Shown here piece by piece: positions 48,340 through 59,999 of a stretch of DNA of 64,000 nt. Positions within the stretch are counted from its first letter, which is position 1, and every line of letters begins with the position of its first letter. Both the position numbers and the translations under genes were made by a program. A model generated the notes under the pieces. The model was not told the origin of the DNA. It made no database searches and saw nothing but the letters and a program-made list of their open reading frames with translations. The stretch is from Cavia porcellus (lineage: Eukaryota > Chordata > Mammalia > Rodentia > Caviidae): assembly GCF_034190915.1 (NCBI RefSeq), contig NW_026947492.1:20551501-20615500 (forward strand). The letters run 5' to 3'.

Positions 48340-48700
48340 ATGGCCGTCTGCCTTCCTAATTCCCTCCGCAGCTTGGAGCAGGAACATTATTCTTTACTTC
48401 ATCTCTTTAAAAACAAACTCCCCATTGCAAAGCATCACTCAGCCACCCCGATGCCTCCCCAGCCCTGCGTGGCTGCATTCCGATGACAGGATGTGAGAGA
48501 AGAGCTCAGATTACAGTGTACACCAGGGAAAACGCAGCGAGACATTTGGCCTGGAAAAAGCACCTGAGAACCTTGAATGACAGCGGCCACTCTGCACATG
48601 CCTTTGTTCATAAGGGACACACAGCCGAAGTCATTAAGAATCACATTGCTTAGCGCTGCCATTTCTCTGTCTAAATCATTATGGAGTAACTAGGTAACTA
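48340..48700. promoter_or_regulatory. Candidate conserved non-coding element
   Basis: 'aacattattctttacttcat', 'ccccattgcaaagcatcact' and 'gtcattaagaatcacattgc' flank GC-moderate sequence; no repeat homology and no long sustained reading frame. The ATTGCAAAG word resembles POU/C/EBP sites. Confidence 0.42.
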
Positions 48701-48910
48701 GGTAATCCAACCCAGGCTAGCAGTTTGCCAGAGAGTGCACAGCTGTACTGCTGAATCCCTCTCACTGTGCATGATGGGGGGTGGGAGCTGCTGGGAAATA
48801 AAGTTTCTCTGGTTACAGGAGCCCTGCTGCTTCAGTGTACATAGCCCCAACTTTGTTTGTCATTTGTTCTTTATAAACAATACTTCGAGAGAGGTAGCAG
48901 TTATTGTTAC

Positions 48911-49275
48911 TGTCATGGTTTGCATCTTAAATGTCCCCCAAAGGCCACATGTTAAAGGCTTAGTCTGAAGCCTTTGGAGTACTGGCAGGTGGGGGAACCT
49001 TCAGGATGGGGGGGGTTAGTGGAAGTTAGGCATGGGGGTGTGTCTTTGAAAGGAAATGTGTACCCTGGTCTCTCTTTCTCTGTTTCCCAGCCTCCATAAA
49101 GTGAAAAGACCTCCGTTGCCCTGTACTCCCCTCCATGGTGTGCTGCTGCCTCTTCAAACAGTGGAGCCGCTAACCATGGACGGACACCTCTGAAACTGTG
49201 AGTCTGATTAAACCTTGTCTTCATTAAGATGCTATCTCAGATACTTTGTTATGCGATGGAAAATTAGCCAATGCA
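48911..49275 (+). mobile_element. Complete ERVL-MaLR-type solo LTR
   Basis: Runs from TGTCATGGTTTGCATC to AATGCA, with the expected 'cccccaaaggccacatgtta' and 'actttgttatg' regions. It is bounded by a perfect 5-bp target duplication GTTAC at 48906-48910 and 49276-49280, so both LTR ends are intact. No internal genes. Confidence 0.87.
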
Positions 49276-49284
49276 GTTACCTTT

Positions 49285-49410
49285 TCTCTTATAAACATGA
49301 AAACCAAGGCTAAAGAGATAAAGATGAACTATTCAGAGCTATAGATTCTACAGAGCAGAAGTGGGGGTTGAACTCAGGTTCTTTGATTTTAAATCTAATT
49401 TTCATGATGC
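49285..49410 (-). repeat. MIR SINE fragment
   Basis: 'aaaaccaaggctaaagagat' and 'gttgaactcaggttctttga' are reversed MIR. Confidence 0.62.
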
Positions 49411-49684
49411 CACATCAAGCCTTATCACTATGTTGGGGGTATAAGGAGCTTGTCACTTCCAAGTGCAATTTCAGGGTAGCAGAGTGGAATCACTGGGCTG
49501 AAGCTGGGATGTGGGTTCATCTCCATTGGTCACTGAGTTGCTGGAGGCTTACTGTCAGTCCCCCAGTCAGATGACAGTGATACCTGGCTGAGCTTACAGG
49601 GGGTCTTAAAGCAGGTATGTGGCAAGGACCCTGGAAGCTCTGGGATCAGGGCAAATCAGTGTGCAGTCTTGGGGTTGTTGACTC

Positions 49685-49805
49685 ACCCAATGAACATTAA
49701 TTGAGCCCCCAGCATGATTAAACTTGGTGATATAGCTGTAAACAAGATTAAGTCCTCTGGTATTCTGGCAGAAGGGATAAGTCAACAGAATATTACCATT
49801 ATAAC
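49685..49805 (+). repeat. Fragment of an ancient mammalian interspersed repeat
   Basis: 'cattaattgagcccccagca' and 'gatatagctgtaaacaagat' follow the common old mammalian repeat with 'gtgaacaagac'. Confidence 0.5.
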
Positions 49806-50149
49806 ACAAGCCGAGAATCTTCAGTCTAGAAATCTAAAATCTGAAATGCTCTGAGACTCAACACTTTTTTATTGTCACAAGTGAAAAATCCCACATCTGA
49901 ACTCATGTGACAGACTGAAGTTAAATATAAGCACACTAAAATATTGTGTAAAATTACCTTCAGGCTGCTTGCAAAAGTATATATGCAACAGGAAGGAGTT
50001 TTGTGTTAAGACTTGGGCCCTATCCCTAAAATATTTTGGTATGGATATGCAAATATCCCAAATCCCCCAAAATGTAAAATCTGAAACCTGCTTCCAAGCA
50101 TCATGGCTAAGGGATACTCAGTCTGTGTAGTAAGAGCAATGCTCTGATG

Positions 50150-50410
50150 GGAACACGCCATTGCCACGTGTGGGGAGAGTCAGATATGCCATTCTAGGAA
50201 ATGCTCACAGAGGACACGACATCCAAAGTGTTACCCAAAGGACAGATGGGAGGCTGGCAGGAAAGCAGGGGCTGCAGGTGTTCCAGGCTGAGGATGAAAC
50301 ATGCAAAGGCTGGGAGACTGGAGGAGCGCTGACACTCCTGACAGCATGTTTGGTGGCCAGCAGAGCTGGAGTGAGAGCAGAGAGGTGTAAGGTGGAAAGT
50401 CATACAGCAG
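50150..50410 (+). repeat. Fragment of an ancient mammalian interspersed repeat
   Basis: 'ggtgttccaggctgaggatg' and 'aaacatgcaaaggctgggag' match the old repeat seen at 18990-19700 and 5910-6000. Confidence 0.5.
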
Positions 50411-50588
50411 AGCCGCCTGGAGCGGGGAATCTTGGGGCTGCCCTGTGCCCCTAGGGCCAAGCCCTCCTGCTGTACCCCCATAGCCTGGAAGGCCTTCATT
50501 TTGCTTTCTGCTCCCTCAGGCTTCAACCCTGCAGGAACGAGGCGCTGGAAGCACACTCAAACCACAGCAGTCAGCACATGCCCTGGCT

Positions 50589-50602
50589 CAAAAAAAAAAA
50601 AA
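50589..50602 (+). repeat. Poly-A run
   Basis: 13-base A run. Confidence 0.9.
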
Positions 50603-50619
50603 TCTTGCTGTGCCTTATC

Positions 50620-50840
50620 TAACTGAAGGACTGTAATCTCCAAGATGTTCATTTAACATATTTTTCCTTTCCGAATGGCTTTTACTTTTCACTAAATTGA
50701 AACTGCAGCACAATATATGTGAATGATTAGGTTGTGTAATACATTCCAGCAAATTTAGATTAGGAATGATTATGACTTAAGCAAAGTAGTTGAACACAAT
50801 TCTTATTGCCATCTATCTCTTCTCGTCCTTTTAGTGTTCA
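50620..50840. promoter_or_regulatory. Candidate conserved non-coding element
   Basis: 'ctgtaatctccaagatgttc', 'actttt cactaaattg'-like text and 'gatgattagg'/'gattaggttgtgtaat' words in repeat-free, AT-rich sequence with abrupt edges (GC-rich repeats on both sides). Enhancer-like. Confidence 0.45.
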
Positions 50841-50984
50841 TGGAGGTGACTGAAGGCAGGGAGTGAATGCTTCTGAGGGGCACTGGGGCTGGGCAGGGAC
50901 CGGTGGAGGTCTCAGTCTTTGAGGGAAAGCCCAGCAGGAAGTCCCAAGCTTGGAGTTTGTGCAGAAGCTCTGTGCTTCGAGGCA

Positions 50985-51130
50985 GATGGGAGGCCAGTTC
51001 TGCATCCGCCGCCTGCCAGTTGTGTGGCCTTCAGCAAGTCACACAAACTCTGTGAGTCTTGGTTTCCCATCAGGAAAATGGGCTTTATTTATCCCTGGTT
51101 CATGGGATTGCTGGGGGACGGACTGGAGCC
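50985..51130 (+). repeat. MIR SINE
   Basis: 'gtgtggccttcagcaagtca', 'gtttcccatcaggaaaatgg' and 'cttggtttcccat' follow the MIR core. Confidence 0.78.
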
Positions 51131-51179
51131 AGGAGTGATAGCAACACTGTGGAATGCCCACCGTGGATGATGACCAAAA

Positions 51180-51320
51180 GCTGGCGCTGCCACTCACCAG
51201 AGCCGTGTGACCTTGGTCTTTGTGACTTGCTGTCTCAGATTCCAAATTCCTGGTCCGCCTGATGGGAATAAGTGTGTTCAATCATGGGTATCTTTGAAGA
51301 GAGGCTTAAATGAGATTTTT
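51180..51320 (+). repeat. Second MIR SINE in tandem
   Basis: 'cagagccgtgtgaccttggt' and 'cctgatgggaataagtgtgt' form another MIR core right after the previous one. Confidence 0.6.
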
Positions 51321-51684
51321 TTCCATGTTAAAGCCTTGCAATATGTAAGCCATCTAGGAAGGCTGGAGGGCTGGTGGAGGCGTGAAGGGAGCTTGGGAGG
51401 GTTTCCTTCCTTAGTGAGCAACCTGTCATGGTGTGGGTTGATCTTTGCCGGGAGCCTGAGCTGGGGAGAGGAAGCATAGGTGCCCTGGGTGGAAATTTCA
51501 CTGCGAAGTCCAAAGCCTTACACCTGCCCTGAGAATTTCCAACCTGCCGTGCCCTGTTCAGTATTTCACCCATTGGGCTAAACACATTTTAACAGTCTGT
51601 GTAATGTACATGCGTATTATGTTTTTATGTAGAATGTATCTCTGGGTTCAAAGGTAGGGCATGGATTCATTCCATGATATCCCC

Positions 51685-51755
51685 AGATACCTAGCACGCA
51701 GCCTGGCCCGATAGGAGGTGCCCAGGAAATACATGTCAAGCGAATGGATTTGTAA
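51685..51755 (+). repeat. MIR/L2 3'-end fragment
   Basis: 'cagatacctagcacgcagcc' and 'caggaaatacatgtcaagcg' match the shared 3' end. Confidence 0.6.
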
Positions 51756-52256
51756 GTAAGGCTAGACTTCCATCTCCTGGGGAAGCTGAACTGAGACCAA
51801 GGAACTGGGGTAAACGGGAAGCATCAGTCACTTCTGCAGGGAGCTTGCTGCAGAGAGCCAGAGAGATCAGCAGTGCAGGATGTGCAGCCTAAAACCCACT
51901 GTTCCAGGGAGCCACAGGCCCTCAGGATTTTCCCCAACGCACAGAGACATCCACAGCCTTTCTGTATTTTCCTGTTGTCTCTCAGAAACCTGACACAACA
52001 CCAATCAGAACAGTTACTGCCATCAAGGTATCTGCCTCCTGTGGCTGTGGCTGGACATAATATTTCTTTTCATCATGACGACAGGGACAATAAATAGATG
52101 ATGGCAGATGCAGGGCTCTCCAAGCCTCCAGAGCTGAAGGAGGTTGGGCTGGCCGCAGCATCTATGTGGAGCGAACAGTAGTCACTGCTTAGATGGGTGA
52201 GGAGCTGCCCCGACTCCTCCTGGACTCGGGCAAGGTGATTGACTTGGTCAGTGACC

Positions 52257-52340
52257 TGCATTGCTCTTCACTGAGGCAGACAGCACTGCATTGCTCCTCA
52301 CTGAGGCAGACAGCACTGCATTGCTCCTCACTGAGGCAGA
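52257..52340 (+). repeat. 30-bp minisatellite, 2.8 copies
   Basis: Unit beginning TGCATTGCTCCTCACTGAGG with only one base difference between copies. 30 nt is a multiple of three, so both strands read through it without stop, but no surrounding gene is recognised. Confidence 0.93.
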
Positions 52341-52449
52341 GCCACCCTGGCTCACCCAGCAGGCAGGGCCTTAGGGTGCATGTGTCTGGGAAAGTGAGGA
52401 GCTTCCATGGGAGCTGGCGTCCCATCAGGGCTACCTGAATTAGGTGCAT

Positions 52450-54400
52450 TGCTAGGTGTTTGAGAACCCTGTGACACAGCTACGTTAGTGCTCAAAAGAG
52501 GATGTGGGAGCTCAGGAAGGCTGAGTAAACTTGGCCATCTGTATCTTCAGGTTCTGCATTCAGATCCAAACAAGCATAGATGGAAAATACTTTTAAAACC
52601 TTGTGCCTGTTCTGAATAAGTAGGATCCTTTTCTTGTCAATATCCTCCTCAAAGATGCAGCTGAATAATCATTTACACAGTATTTACATTGTACTGGGTA
52701 TTATAATAACCTAACATACATGGGAGGATGTTTTGTGTCAGTTACATGCAAATGTTATGCCATTTTGTATAAGACCTACAGCACCTGCAGATTTTGGTAA
52801 CCATGATGGTGGTGGGGGGATCCTGGGACCAATTCCTGACAGATACCAAGGGATGCTGACAACTGATAGGTGTCTGTTTAGTAGCTCACTGGCAATGCTG
52901 GGATAAGAAGTCCCAGTCTCTGAGGCCCAAAGACAGCTCTCTCGGCACTGCGTGTGGCCTAGTTACTAATGCCTCGGAGATGTGACCTTTATCTTGCTGC
53001 CTGGTCTACCCTTGCCAGTGTCCCTATCACCTGACCCCAGGTCCTAAGCTTGGGCTGGCTCTGTCCTATGCTCCAGCTGCAGGCAGAAGCCCTGTCTCAG
53101 TTACCATCCAAGACCTGCTCTTTCTGCTGTGGCTCATGGGTGGGGTCTCCTTGGAATGCCAACAGGGGCGCACATGGCAAACACCAGCACAGTCACTCTG
53201 CCTGATACTGAGGAGCATTTATTGAGACCTAGACTCTGAGGTCTCTGTTTTTAGCTATTACTCTGTCCTGCCTCTTCCTCATATGACATGGTCTGTGATC
53301 TTATGTATCATGGTGATTCTCTGGGTAATATCTGCCTTTAAACCTGCTTTAAGATTGACCATGTAGACCAAGCAAAGTCAGGGGACCTCTCTCTCAGTCT
53401 CTCTCTTTCTCTCACCACTTGGTAATGAAGAGGTCTCAGATTGCACTCACTTTCCTGGCCCCCCAGACCTAGGGATGGCTCCTACTGGGTTGTTCAGCTG
53501 CCCGTGCTGGGCTTTACCTAACTCCCCAAGGCTTCTACAAACAGGCCATGGAGGACAGACCTCTCCTTTGGCTGAGGTCAGAGGCTCCAGCTTTCCCACT
53601 CTACCCCAGAGGCCACGTCTGCAGGGCCTGCGCTCAGCCTACTGTGGTTCCCAGTGGACACAACAGAGGAAAGAGAACTTCATCTCAGGCCGGCCGGGGC
53701 TGGATGGAGGCAGAGCAGCCTGTCTGTGAAAGTCACTCTCGCTATTCAGTGAGCGATCTGTCCCCATTTCAGTCGCAGTGGGAAAGTGATGGAGGGTGTA
53801 ATTAGGGCCTGAGGTGTGCCTGTGGGGCTACCGTGCTGGCTCAAGGAGGCTGGGGACACAGGCAGTATGGTGTCTCTGTCCTCAGAGACTCCTTGCTAGC
53901 AGGAGTGCAGGACGGCTCCCTCGATGGACGTCCTTTCTTCCCTGCTTCTCCTCTCATCATGATTTATCTGTCTGTGTGTCTCATTTCACCCCATTTCCCT
54001 GAGGACTTGTCTTATTAGCAAGTGATCTAATGCACTAATGTAGCATTAAGATGTTAAAGTCTAACAATTGGCCTGATGTTGTAACCAGCTGTACCCTAAG
54101 GGTGCACGTCCTGAGCAGGAGGATTCCTTAACCTACTGGCATCCATCCCCTAAGGTGAAGTTCCTTCAAGGAGGACTGGTTATGCAGGGCAGGCCCCAAG
54201 GGATTATAATGTGGGGGACAGTACAGTGCACCCAGCAGGCACTTCATGAGGGAAGGGGGTTCTGTGACTTTCCCAGTGGGGGCAGAGCAGGGGTGGGAGC
54301 CGGGTTGAGCAACCTTCCTGATAACCTGATGCATCTTCGCCACACTCAGAGATTTCAGTCCATGATTAAGTGGCCCACACTTTGCACTGTGCCTGGGCCT
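52450..54400. other. Intronic sequence, nothing recognised
   Basis: No clear repeats or exons apart from the minisatellite just before it. Confidence 0.5.
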
Positions 54401-54422
54401 AAGGCCGGCTCTGAGGTCCTGC

Positions 54423-54689
54423 TGTTGTAGATCTGGAATGTCCCCCAAAGGCCCATGTGTTAAAGGCTTTGTCCCCAGCCTGAGGTGCAAGAGGAAGAGC
54501 ACAATTTTGGAATCACCTCAGATATTCATTGGGAAGAGGTGGAACATTCATTAAGTGAGGCTTGGCTAACGGAAGATGGATCACTGATGGTGAGCCCTTG
54601 ACACTTGAGGGGGACATGAGGACCCTAGTCTCTCCTCTGTCTCTCTCTGCCTCTCTGCATCTCTCTTTCTACCTCTCTGTGTCTTTCTG

Positions 54690-54742
<53 letters not shown>

Positions 54743-54972
54743 CTTGGCCTCTCTGCCCCATTCTCCCTCTTTGTCTCCTGCCTGGCATAAGGTGATCAGG
54801 CCTCCGAAGCCAAGGACTCATGCCATAAACCCTTGAGCCAGTAACCCCTGGCTCAAACAACAGGGCCACTTAATCATGGACTGGAATCTCTGAAGCCACA
54901 GCCACAATAAACATTTTCTCCTTTTAAATTGATAGTCTCGGGTATTTTGTTACAGTAAAAGAAAGCTGACCA
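54423..54972 (+). mobile_element. ERVL-MaLR-type LTR containing a (CT)n expansion
   Basis: Begins TGTTGTAGATCTGGAATGTC and continues 'cccccaaaggcccatgtgtt', ending 'gtattttgttacagtaaaag'. Its early part resembles the LTR at 48911, and a long CT array sits in the middle. Confidence 0.7.
54692..54735 (+). repeat. (CT)n microsatellite inside the LTR
   Basis: About 22 CT units, which explains the Ser/Leu-rich reading frame on the plus strand and the Arg/Glu frame on the minus strand. Confidence 0.97.
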
Positions 54973-55084
54973 ACTGATCTCATCTGAATGGAGTGCTACT
55001 AATAGGAGGACCTGGCATGTTCTGAGAAATTGCTCTGCCCGGCAAGTACAGAGGGAGAGAAGGACAGGAGAACTATAAAAATTT

Positions 55085-55153
55085 CCACCACTTCCTGTTC
55101 ACTTGCTGTGCCCTGACACTGTGTCAGCCTCTTTAAATACTAATACAAATTTG

Positions 55154-55197
<44 letters not shown>

Positions 55198-55275
55198 TCA
55201 CTCTCTGTTTCACCAGTAGAAAAGAACTGAGGGTCAGAAAGCTTAAGTAACTTTCTCATGCCAGCAATTAGCAAG
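55085..55275 (-). repeat. MIR SINE split by a (TA)n array
   Basis: 'ctgtgccctgacactgtgtc' on one side and 'agaactgagggtcagaaagc' on the other belong to one reversed MIR; the TA array has grown inside it. Confidence 0.6.
55156..55195 (+). repeat. (TA)n microsatellite
   Basis: About 20 AT/TA units. Confidence 0.97.
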
Positions 55276-55544
55276 CCCTGGACAGGTAAGCCTTAATCAG
55301 CTTCTGTGCCCACCCTTCATTCCTGGGGTCCAAACAGCCCCAGGCCTGTTGCTGGGGCATCAGCACCTGCTCAGTTCCATGCCCCCAGGAACTGGTAGAA
55401 GTGTGGGGCCTGCTCCTCTCTAGGCTTCCTAGAGAGGAGTTCTGAGGTAGCTGAGAGCTTGCTTGGGGGAACCGTGAAATTAAATTCCGGAACCTTCTGT
55501 AGGGCTCCTTGGATGGGGACATACAGGTACTATGATGCCCCAGA

Positions 55545-55730
55545 CCCTGGCCTAAGTATTTTCCAAACAGTTCTTGCTTTAGTCCTACTAACACCACTGT
55601 GAACTATGTATCTTGTTCCTTAATATAGATGAGGAAATGGAGGCCAAAGGAAATCTAAAGTCACACAAGGAAGAATCGGAGGAGCTGAGATTTGAATATG
55701 TGAGGTGATTCCAAAATCATGCTCTTCCTC
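55545..55730 (-). repeat. MIR SINE
   Basis: 'agatgaggaaatggaggcca', 'aagtcacacaaggaagaatc' and 'gagctgagatttgaatatgt' are reversed MIR. Confidence 0.75.
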
Positions 55731-56269
55731 CCATACCATGCAGCCTTCCAAGGAAGATCAGGGTCCGGAGGAGGCAGAGCTTCCTCGAGGAAATTGCAGT
55801 CTTCCAGATAGAGCACATTGGACCAGGACAGACTGAGACACAATCCCTGGGTGCAGGGCAGGTGATGCTCACCTGCTTGGGCCTGCTCCCTGCTGCCTGC
55901 TCCTGCCTGAGGTGGCTCTGGGTACAGCAGAGCAGGCTGGGCTGGAGCACGACCTTCTGTGGAAGAGGCCTGTTCAGAGTAGAAGCAGCCCGGCTCCCTG
56001 CAGCGGTGCTGCCTGTCTTTCCTGGGAAGGGGCTGTGGGGCTAGGGCCTGGAGGGTGGAGTGCAGGAGGCAGAGGGTCTGGCTATAGCTGGAAGCCCGCC
56101 CAAAGACTTCCCTGTGGTCCCCAAACACACCTCTTCTACAGATTCGAGGCTTGTCCAACAGGAAAAACACCAGGATTCTAGAGAAACGAACCTCATAGGC
56201 CTGGCTGCCCAGAGCTGGCTGCCCAAGGAGCTGTTGCCTGTAGGTCACTTCTTGTATGGACATGTACTG

Positions 56270-57980
56270 TGGGCCAGGCGGCTCTTCAAAGCTGTTCCCC
56301 TTCAGCTCCTCTGGTAATTGAATGACTCATCAGTCACTGCTTTGCGTGCTCAGCCATTGTTAACTGGTGACTTGAAGATTACCTTTACTTAGCACCCGTT
56401 ATGGGAAGGCTGCAGGGGCAGCATTTCCGTTCCACCAGCTCACTGTGGCCAATTGCAGCAAGCAGATTTGTCACAGGGCTGCAGCCCTGAGCGGTGGCCC
56501 TCCCCCTGGGGGCAGGGGCAGTGTGCTAGTGGGTGTGGTGGGTGGGCCCTTGGGACAGAAGACAGGCCGTACACACCCAGCCCCTGCTGTGCCTCCAGTG
56601 AGACCTGCTGGCCTGCTGGCCACCTCCCTGTGACTGCGCTGTGCTGTCTGCAGGAGATAAGCTGGAGTGGGGTCCTCCACGTGCCTGTGTGGTTGTGGCT
56701 TTGCAGGGGTGCACATTCACTCCAGGGAGAGAGACCATCTTGCTTCCCATAACTTGCAGCAGACCTTCAAGAGGGTTTGCATCCTTCAGAAAGCGTTGGG
56801 CCCACCTCTGAGTCTTGGCTATCCTGTTACATCTCCAGTGGCTGCTGTGGCCTTCCCTGAGGTGATCTTCAGGGTGTCAGGGATGCAATGGGACTGCTGT
56901 CCTCCTCTTGGAGGGCAGGACTGGTTCATGTTTGCTGACTGACACACAGCAAGAGACAAAGAAAAGACAGTATTTGCACCTGCCTCTCATTTTCTCCTTA
57001 CTGGGCAAAAAGGACCCTGTGTTCGGCTTCCTTCTCTCTGAGTTCAGCTCAGTGCGTCTTCTCCAGTATCCTACCCATCAGCCAGAGCTCTGTGTCCTGC
57101 AAGGTCCACAGCTGGAACAGGCGGGAGGCAAGCCAGGCGAGGGACAGGGCGTGGCTTGCCAGAGGATGCAGCCTTCCACAGCTGGTCATTCCAGGGTCCA
57201 GTGAGGCCGAGCAGAAATCATCTCCAAGGCCACAAGTCTCTAATATGCACCCTTGGCCACTTTCCTATCCAACCTGAGGGCCTCCCAGAGAGCTTAGCCC
57301 CTGAACCGAAGGTAGAGGGTACCCAAAGACCTTTCTGTTTCTCCAGCCTCAGAGAACTTCATCAGGAGTTGCTGGCTGTTTCTGCCAGCCTTCCACCTGG
57401 CATTTTCCAGCCCTCCGTGTCAGCAGGCCCAGGTCCCTGGGAGGGAGAGCAGGTCTTCCTGGGGGAGACCCCCTCCCAGCTTTCCCGGTCCGGGAGCTTG
57501 GAGCCTTCCTGATTGTTAGGCACTCAGGCCCCTCCTAAGCACACACTGAGTAGGAAACTGGTTCCCTCCGCTGCCTGTGGCAGTGTTTCCATGCAGCTGT
57601 GGGGACAGTGACAAGGTCTGTGAGCTGTCAGCCTGCCTCAAGAGCACTCGAGAGCCACTTCATCGAACTCCTCTTCTCTTTCCAAGGCTCTTAACCCACT
57701 CGAGTGGTGGGGAGGGGCCTGAAGGGGGTGGATGGCCACTTGGGCAGACAAGGGAGCCCCAGCTGGCCTCCTCCTCAGCCTCTCGGCCTGGCTCTCCTAT
57801 TGGATTGGAGGTGAGGGTAGGGTGGGAGGGACCTTCCTGAGGCTGATCTAGCAGGAACCCCAACCCCCACGGCCCTCTCAACAGAAGGGTTGAGAATGAG
57901 CAGGAGCCCGCTCCCAAGAGGGGAGCTATCTCTGCTGATGACTTGGTCTTGGGCTCTTTCTCCTGAACCTTAACTCTGGG
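56270..57980. other. GC-rich intronic sequence, nothing certain recognised
   Basis: No exon with convincing splice sites or known-protein similarity and no repeat recognised. Confidence 0.45.
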
Positions 57981-57984
57981 CTTT

Positions 57985-58175
57985 GATTTGAACCTCTTTA
58001 CTTTACAAAGCATTTACACAACTTGTCTCATTTAATTTTCACGACAACCTGGAAGCTCTGCATGGTAAGGGCCATCGTGCAGAAGAAGCTGCTGCGACTT
58101 GGAAAGACGAGCGCTTTGTCCAAGACCAGACAGTGGGTCACAAGTAGACGGGGCTAGAATGAGGTCTTCTTTCTA
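57985..58175 (-). repeat. MIR SINE
   Basis: 'aagcatttacacaacttgtc', 'acttggaaagacgagcgctt' and 'gtgggtcacaagtagacggg' are reversed MIR. Confidence 0.7.
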
Positions 58176-58721
58176 TACCACACTCAGTTGGCTACCAACG
58201 GCTCGGGGCCTTCAGCCAGGTCACACTGTTTCCTTTGGCGAATGGGGGATAGAAGCAGCAGACATAAATCCTCCAGGGGCCTGGCAGTGACAGAAGTCAG
58301 CTGGGACATCCTTCTTCCCCGTTCCTCGGCCTGCTCTGGGGCCAGGGCGTCATCTATGGGCTGCTCAAAGGCTTCTCTTGAGGTCTGTGTGGTCAGAAAG
58401 AGCTGTAATAAACTAAGATCTAAGGGCCAGAATGATAGTAGCCGGCACTGAGCCTCTTCCTGCAGGCAGAGGTGGCCCAGGTCCCCTGGAAGGGGCCGTT
58501 CCTGGCCCTTGGGAAGCTCAGGAGGACACCTGGAATGAGTCTCTGTTCAGTTCTGCTGAGCCCCAGGGAAAGCCATAGAACAGAGGCTGAGGATCCAGGG
58601 TCACGACTGAGCTGCTGTCTCCTGAGTCAGTCACCTATCACAGGGCCCAGTGGTCCTCACCCCCAGTGTTCATGCTCAGAAGCAGACTAGCAAGAATGCT
58701 TTGGTCAGCGCCTCACACTGG

Positions 58722-58770
58722 GACCTAATGCAGCCCCCGGCACATGGCAGGTGCTTAGTAAATTGTCACC
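58722..58770 (+). repeat. MIR 3'-end fragment
   Basis: 'cccggcacatggcaggtgct' followed by 'tagtaaattgtc'. Confidence 0.5.
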
Positions 58771-59129
58771 TGGTGCAACACGATGGCACCAAGGATTCTT
58801 TCTGTGCTGCGATGGCCCTGGTGTCAATACACTTTGCTGAAATATCAGTATGGACCCAGAGCTATGCTTTCGATTTTAAGTATGGACAGCACAAAATATT
58901 CCACAATGGTAGGAAATGACCATGCCACTGGTTTGTATAGTTACTATACCTTTTTTTGGTTGTTTTAGAATTACTTACAGAAATAAGAGTTTAGTATAAG
59001 GCAGCATGCCTAGTTAGGTCAGCGGTAGAACTGAATGATAACCAAAGCGCTAGAGCACATCATTTTTTTGGTGCATGCTTGGTTTAATCTCCTATTGTTT
59101 TGCCCCTCATGGACCTAAGAACAGCAAGC

Positions 59130-59132
<3 letters not shown>

Positions 59133-59171
<39 letters not shown>
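59133..59171 (+). repeat. (TG)n microsatellite
   Basis: About 19 TG units. Confidence 0.97.
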
Positions 59172-59173
<2 letters not shown>

Positions 59174-59834
59174 TTCACACAGTGTAGGTGTGCAGTACGC
59201 CACACCATCTAGTTTTAATCACACTCTTATTGTGCACGGTGATGAAATTGCCTAGGAATACAGGTCTCTTACCATATACCTGTCATTAAGTGGCACCTGA
59301 CTAGACTAATAAAGTGAAATGACAGAAACACCTGTCTGCCTTGTCTTGCCATGGGTTTGGTGGCCTCTGGTGTAGAGTCTGGGTGAGACGGTGGGACTGG
59401 GCTGTGGCCCACGTCCACGGCATGAGCAGACGTAACCATCTGCCAGTTCTAGAACCTGGAAAGCAGGAGGGAGCAGGTGGGAGTGTTTGCGGGTCCTGGT
59501 CCCTCCAATCTGTCACTCAGATGTGGGAGAATGTCGAGGTGTGGCGGGAAGTTCCTGTTATAGAGCAGTCATCCTTGGAAACCCATGTGGCCCTGCTGTC
59601 TTCTGGGTGGCCCTTCCCAGCACACATGGCCCTGAGCTACCCTCTGTGGAAGCTCTGTGGCTCTCAGCAGCCGGGGTCCCCTCTTGCCAAGAGCAGCATC
59701 ACAGGTCCTGGAGCCTGGGCCAGAGCCTGCCTGTCACTCAGAGGCTCTGCGTTGTGGGGACACTAAAGGGCAGTGCCAGCAGCCTGCTGCAAGCTGACAA
59801 GGCTGAGCGCACATCAGGGCCGGGGAGCCGACAG

Positions 59835-59965
59835 GACCATCTGAATTAAGTGGCCAAGTTTAGTTTTTAATTAAGCCCCCGTGGTCCTTTAAAAAGGTCA
59901 CTGATGACACTATGTTCTTTAAGGCCAATGTGAAAAGACATTCAAAGTCAAAGTTCTGAGATGGG
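59835..59965. promoter_or_regulatory. Candidate conserved non-coding block
   Basis: 'atctgaattaagtggccaag' and 'tagtttttaattaagccccc' followed by 'ggtcctttaaaaaggtcact' with NKX-like AAGTGG and TAATTA words. Confidence 0.38.
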
Positions 59966-59999
59966 AGCCTTGTAACTGGAAATGTCACAGGAAGAAATT

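Noticed and set aside
54562..54869. Ser/Leu-rich and Arg/Glu-rich reading frames
   Set aside because: They cross the (CT)n array inside an LTR.
56490..56530. CTCF site in CCCCCTGGGGGCAGG
   Set aside because: Alignment to the core gives three or more mismatches.
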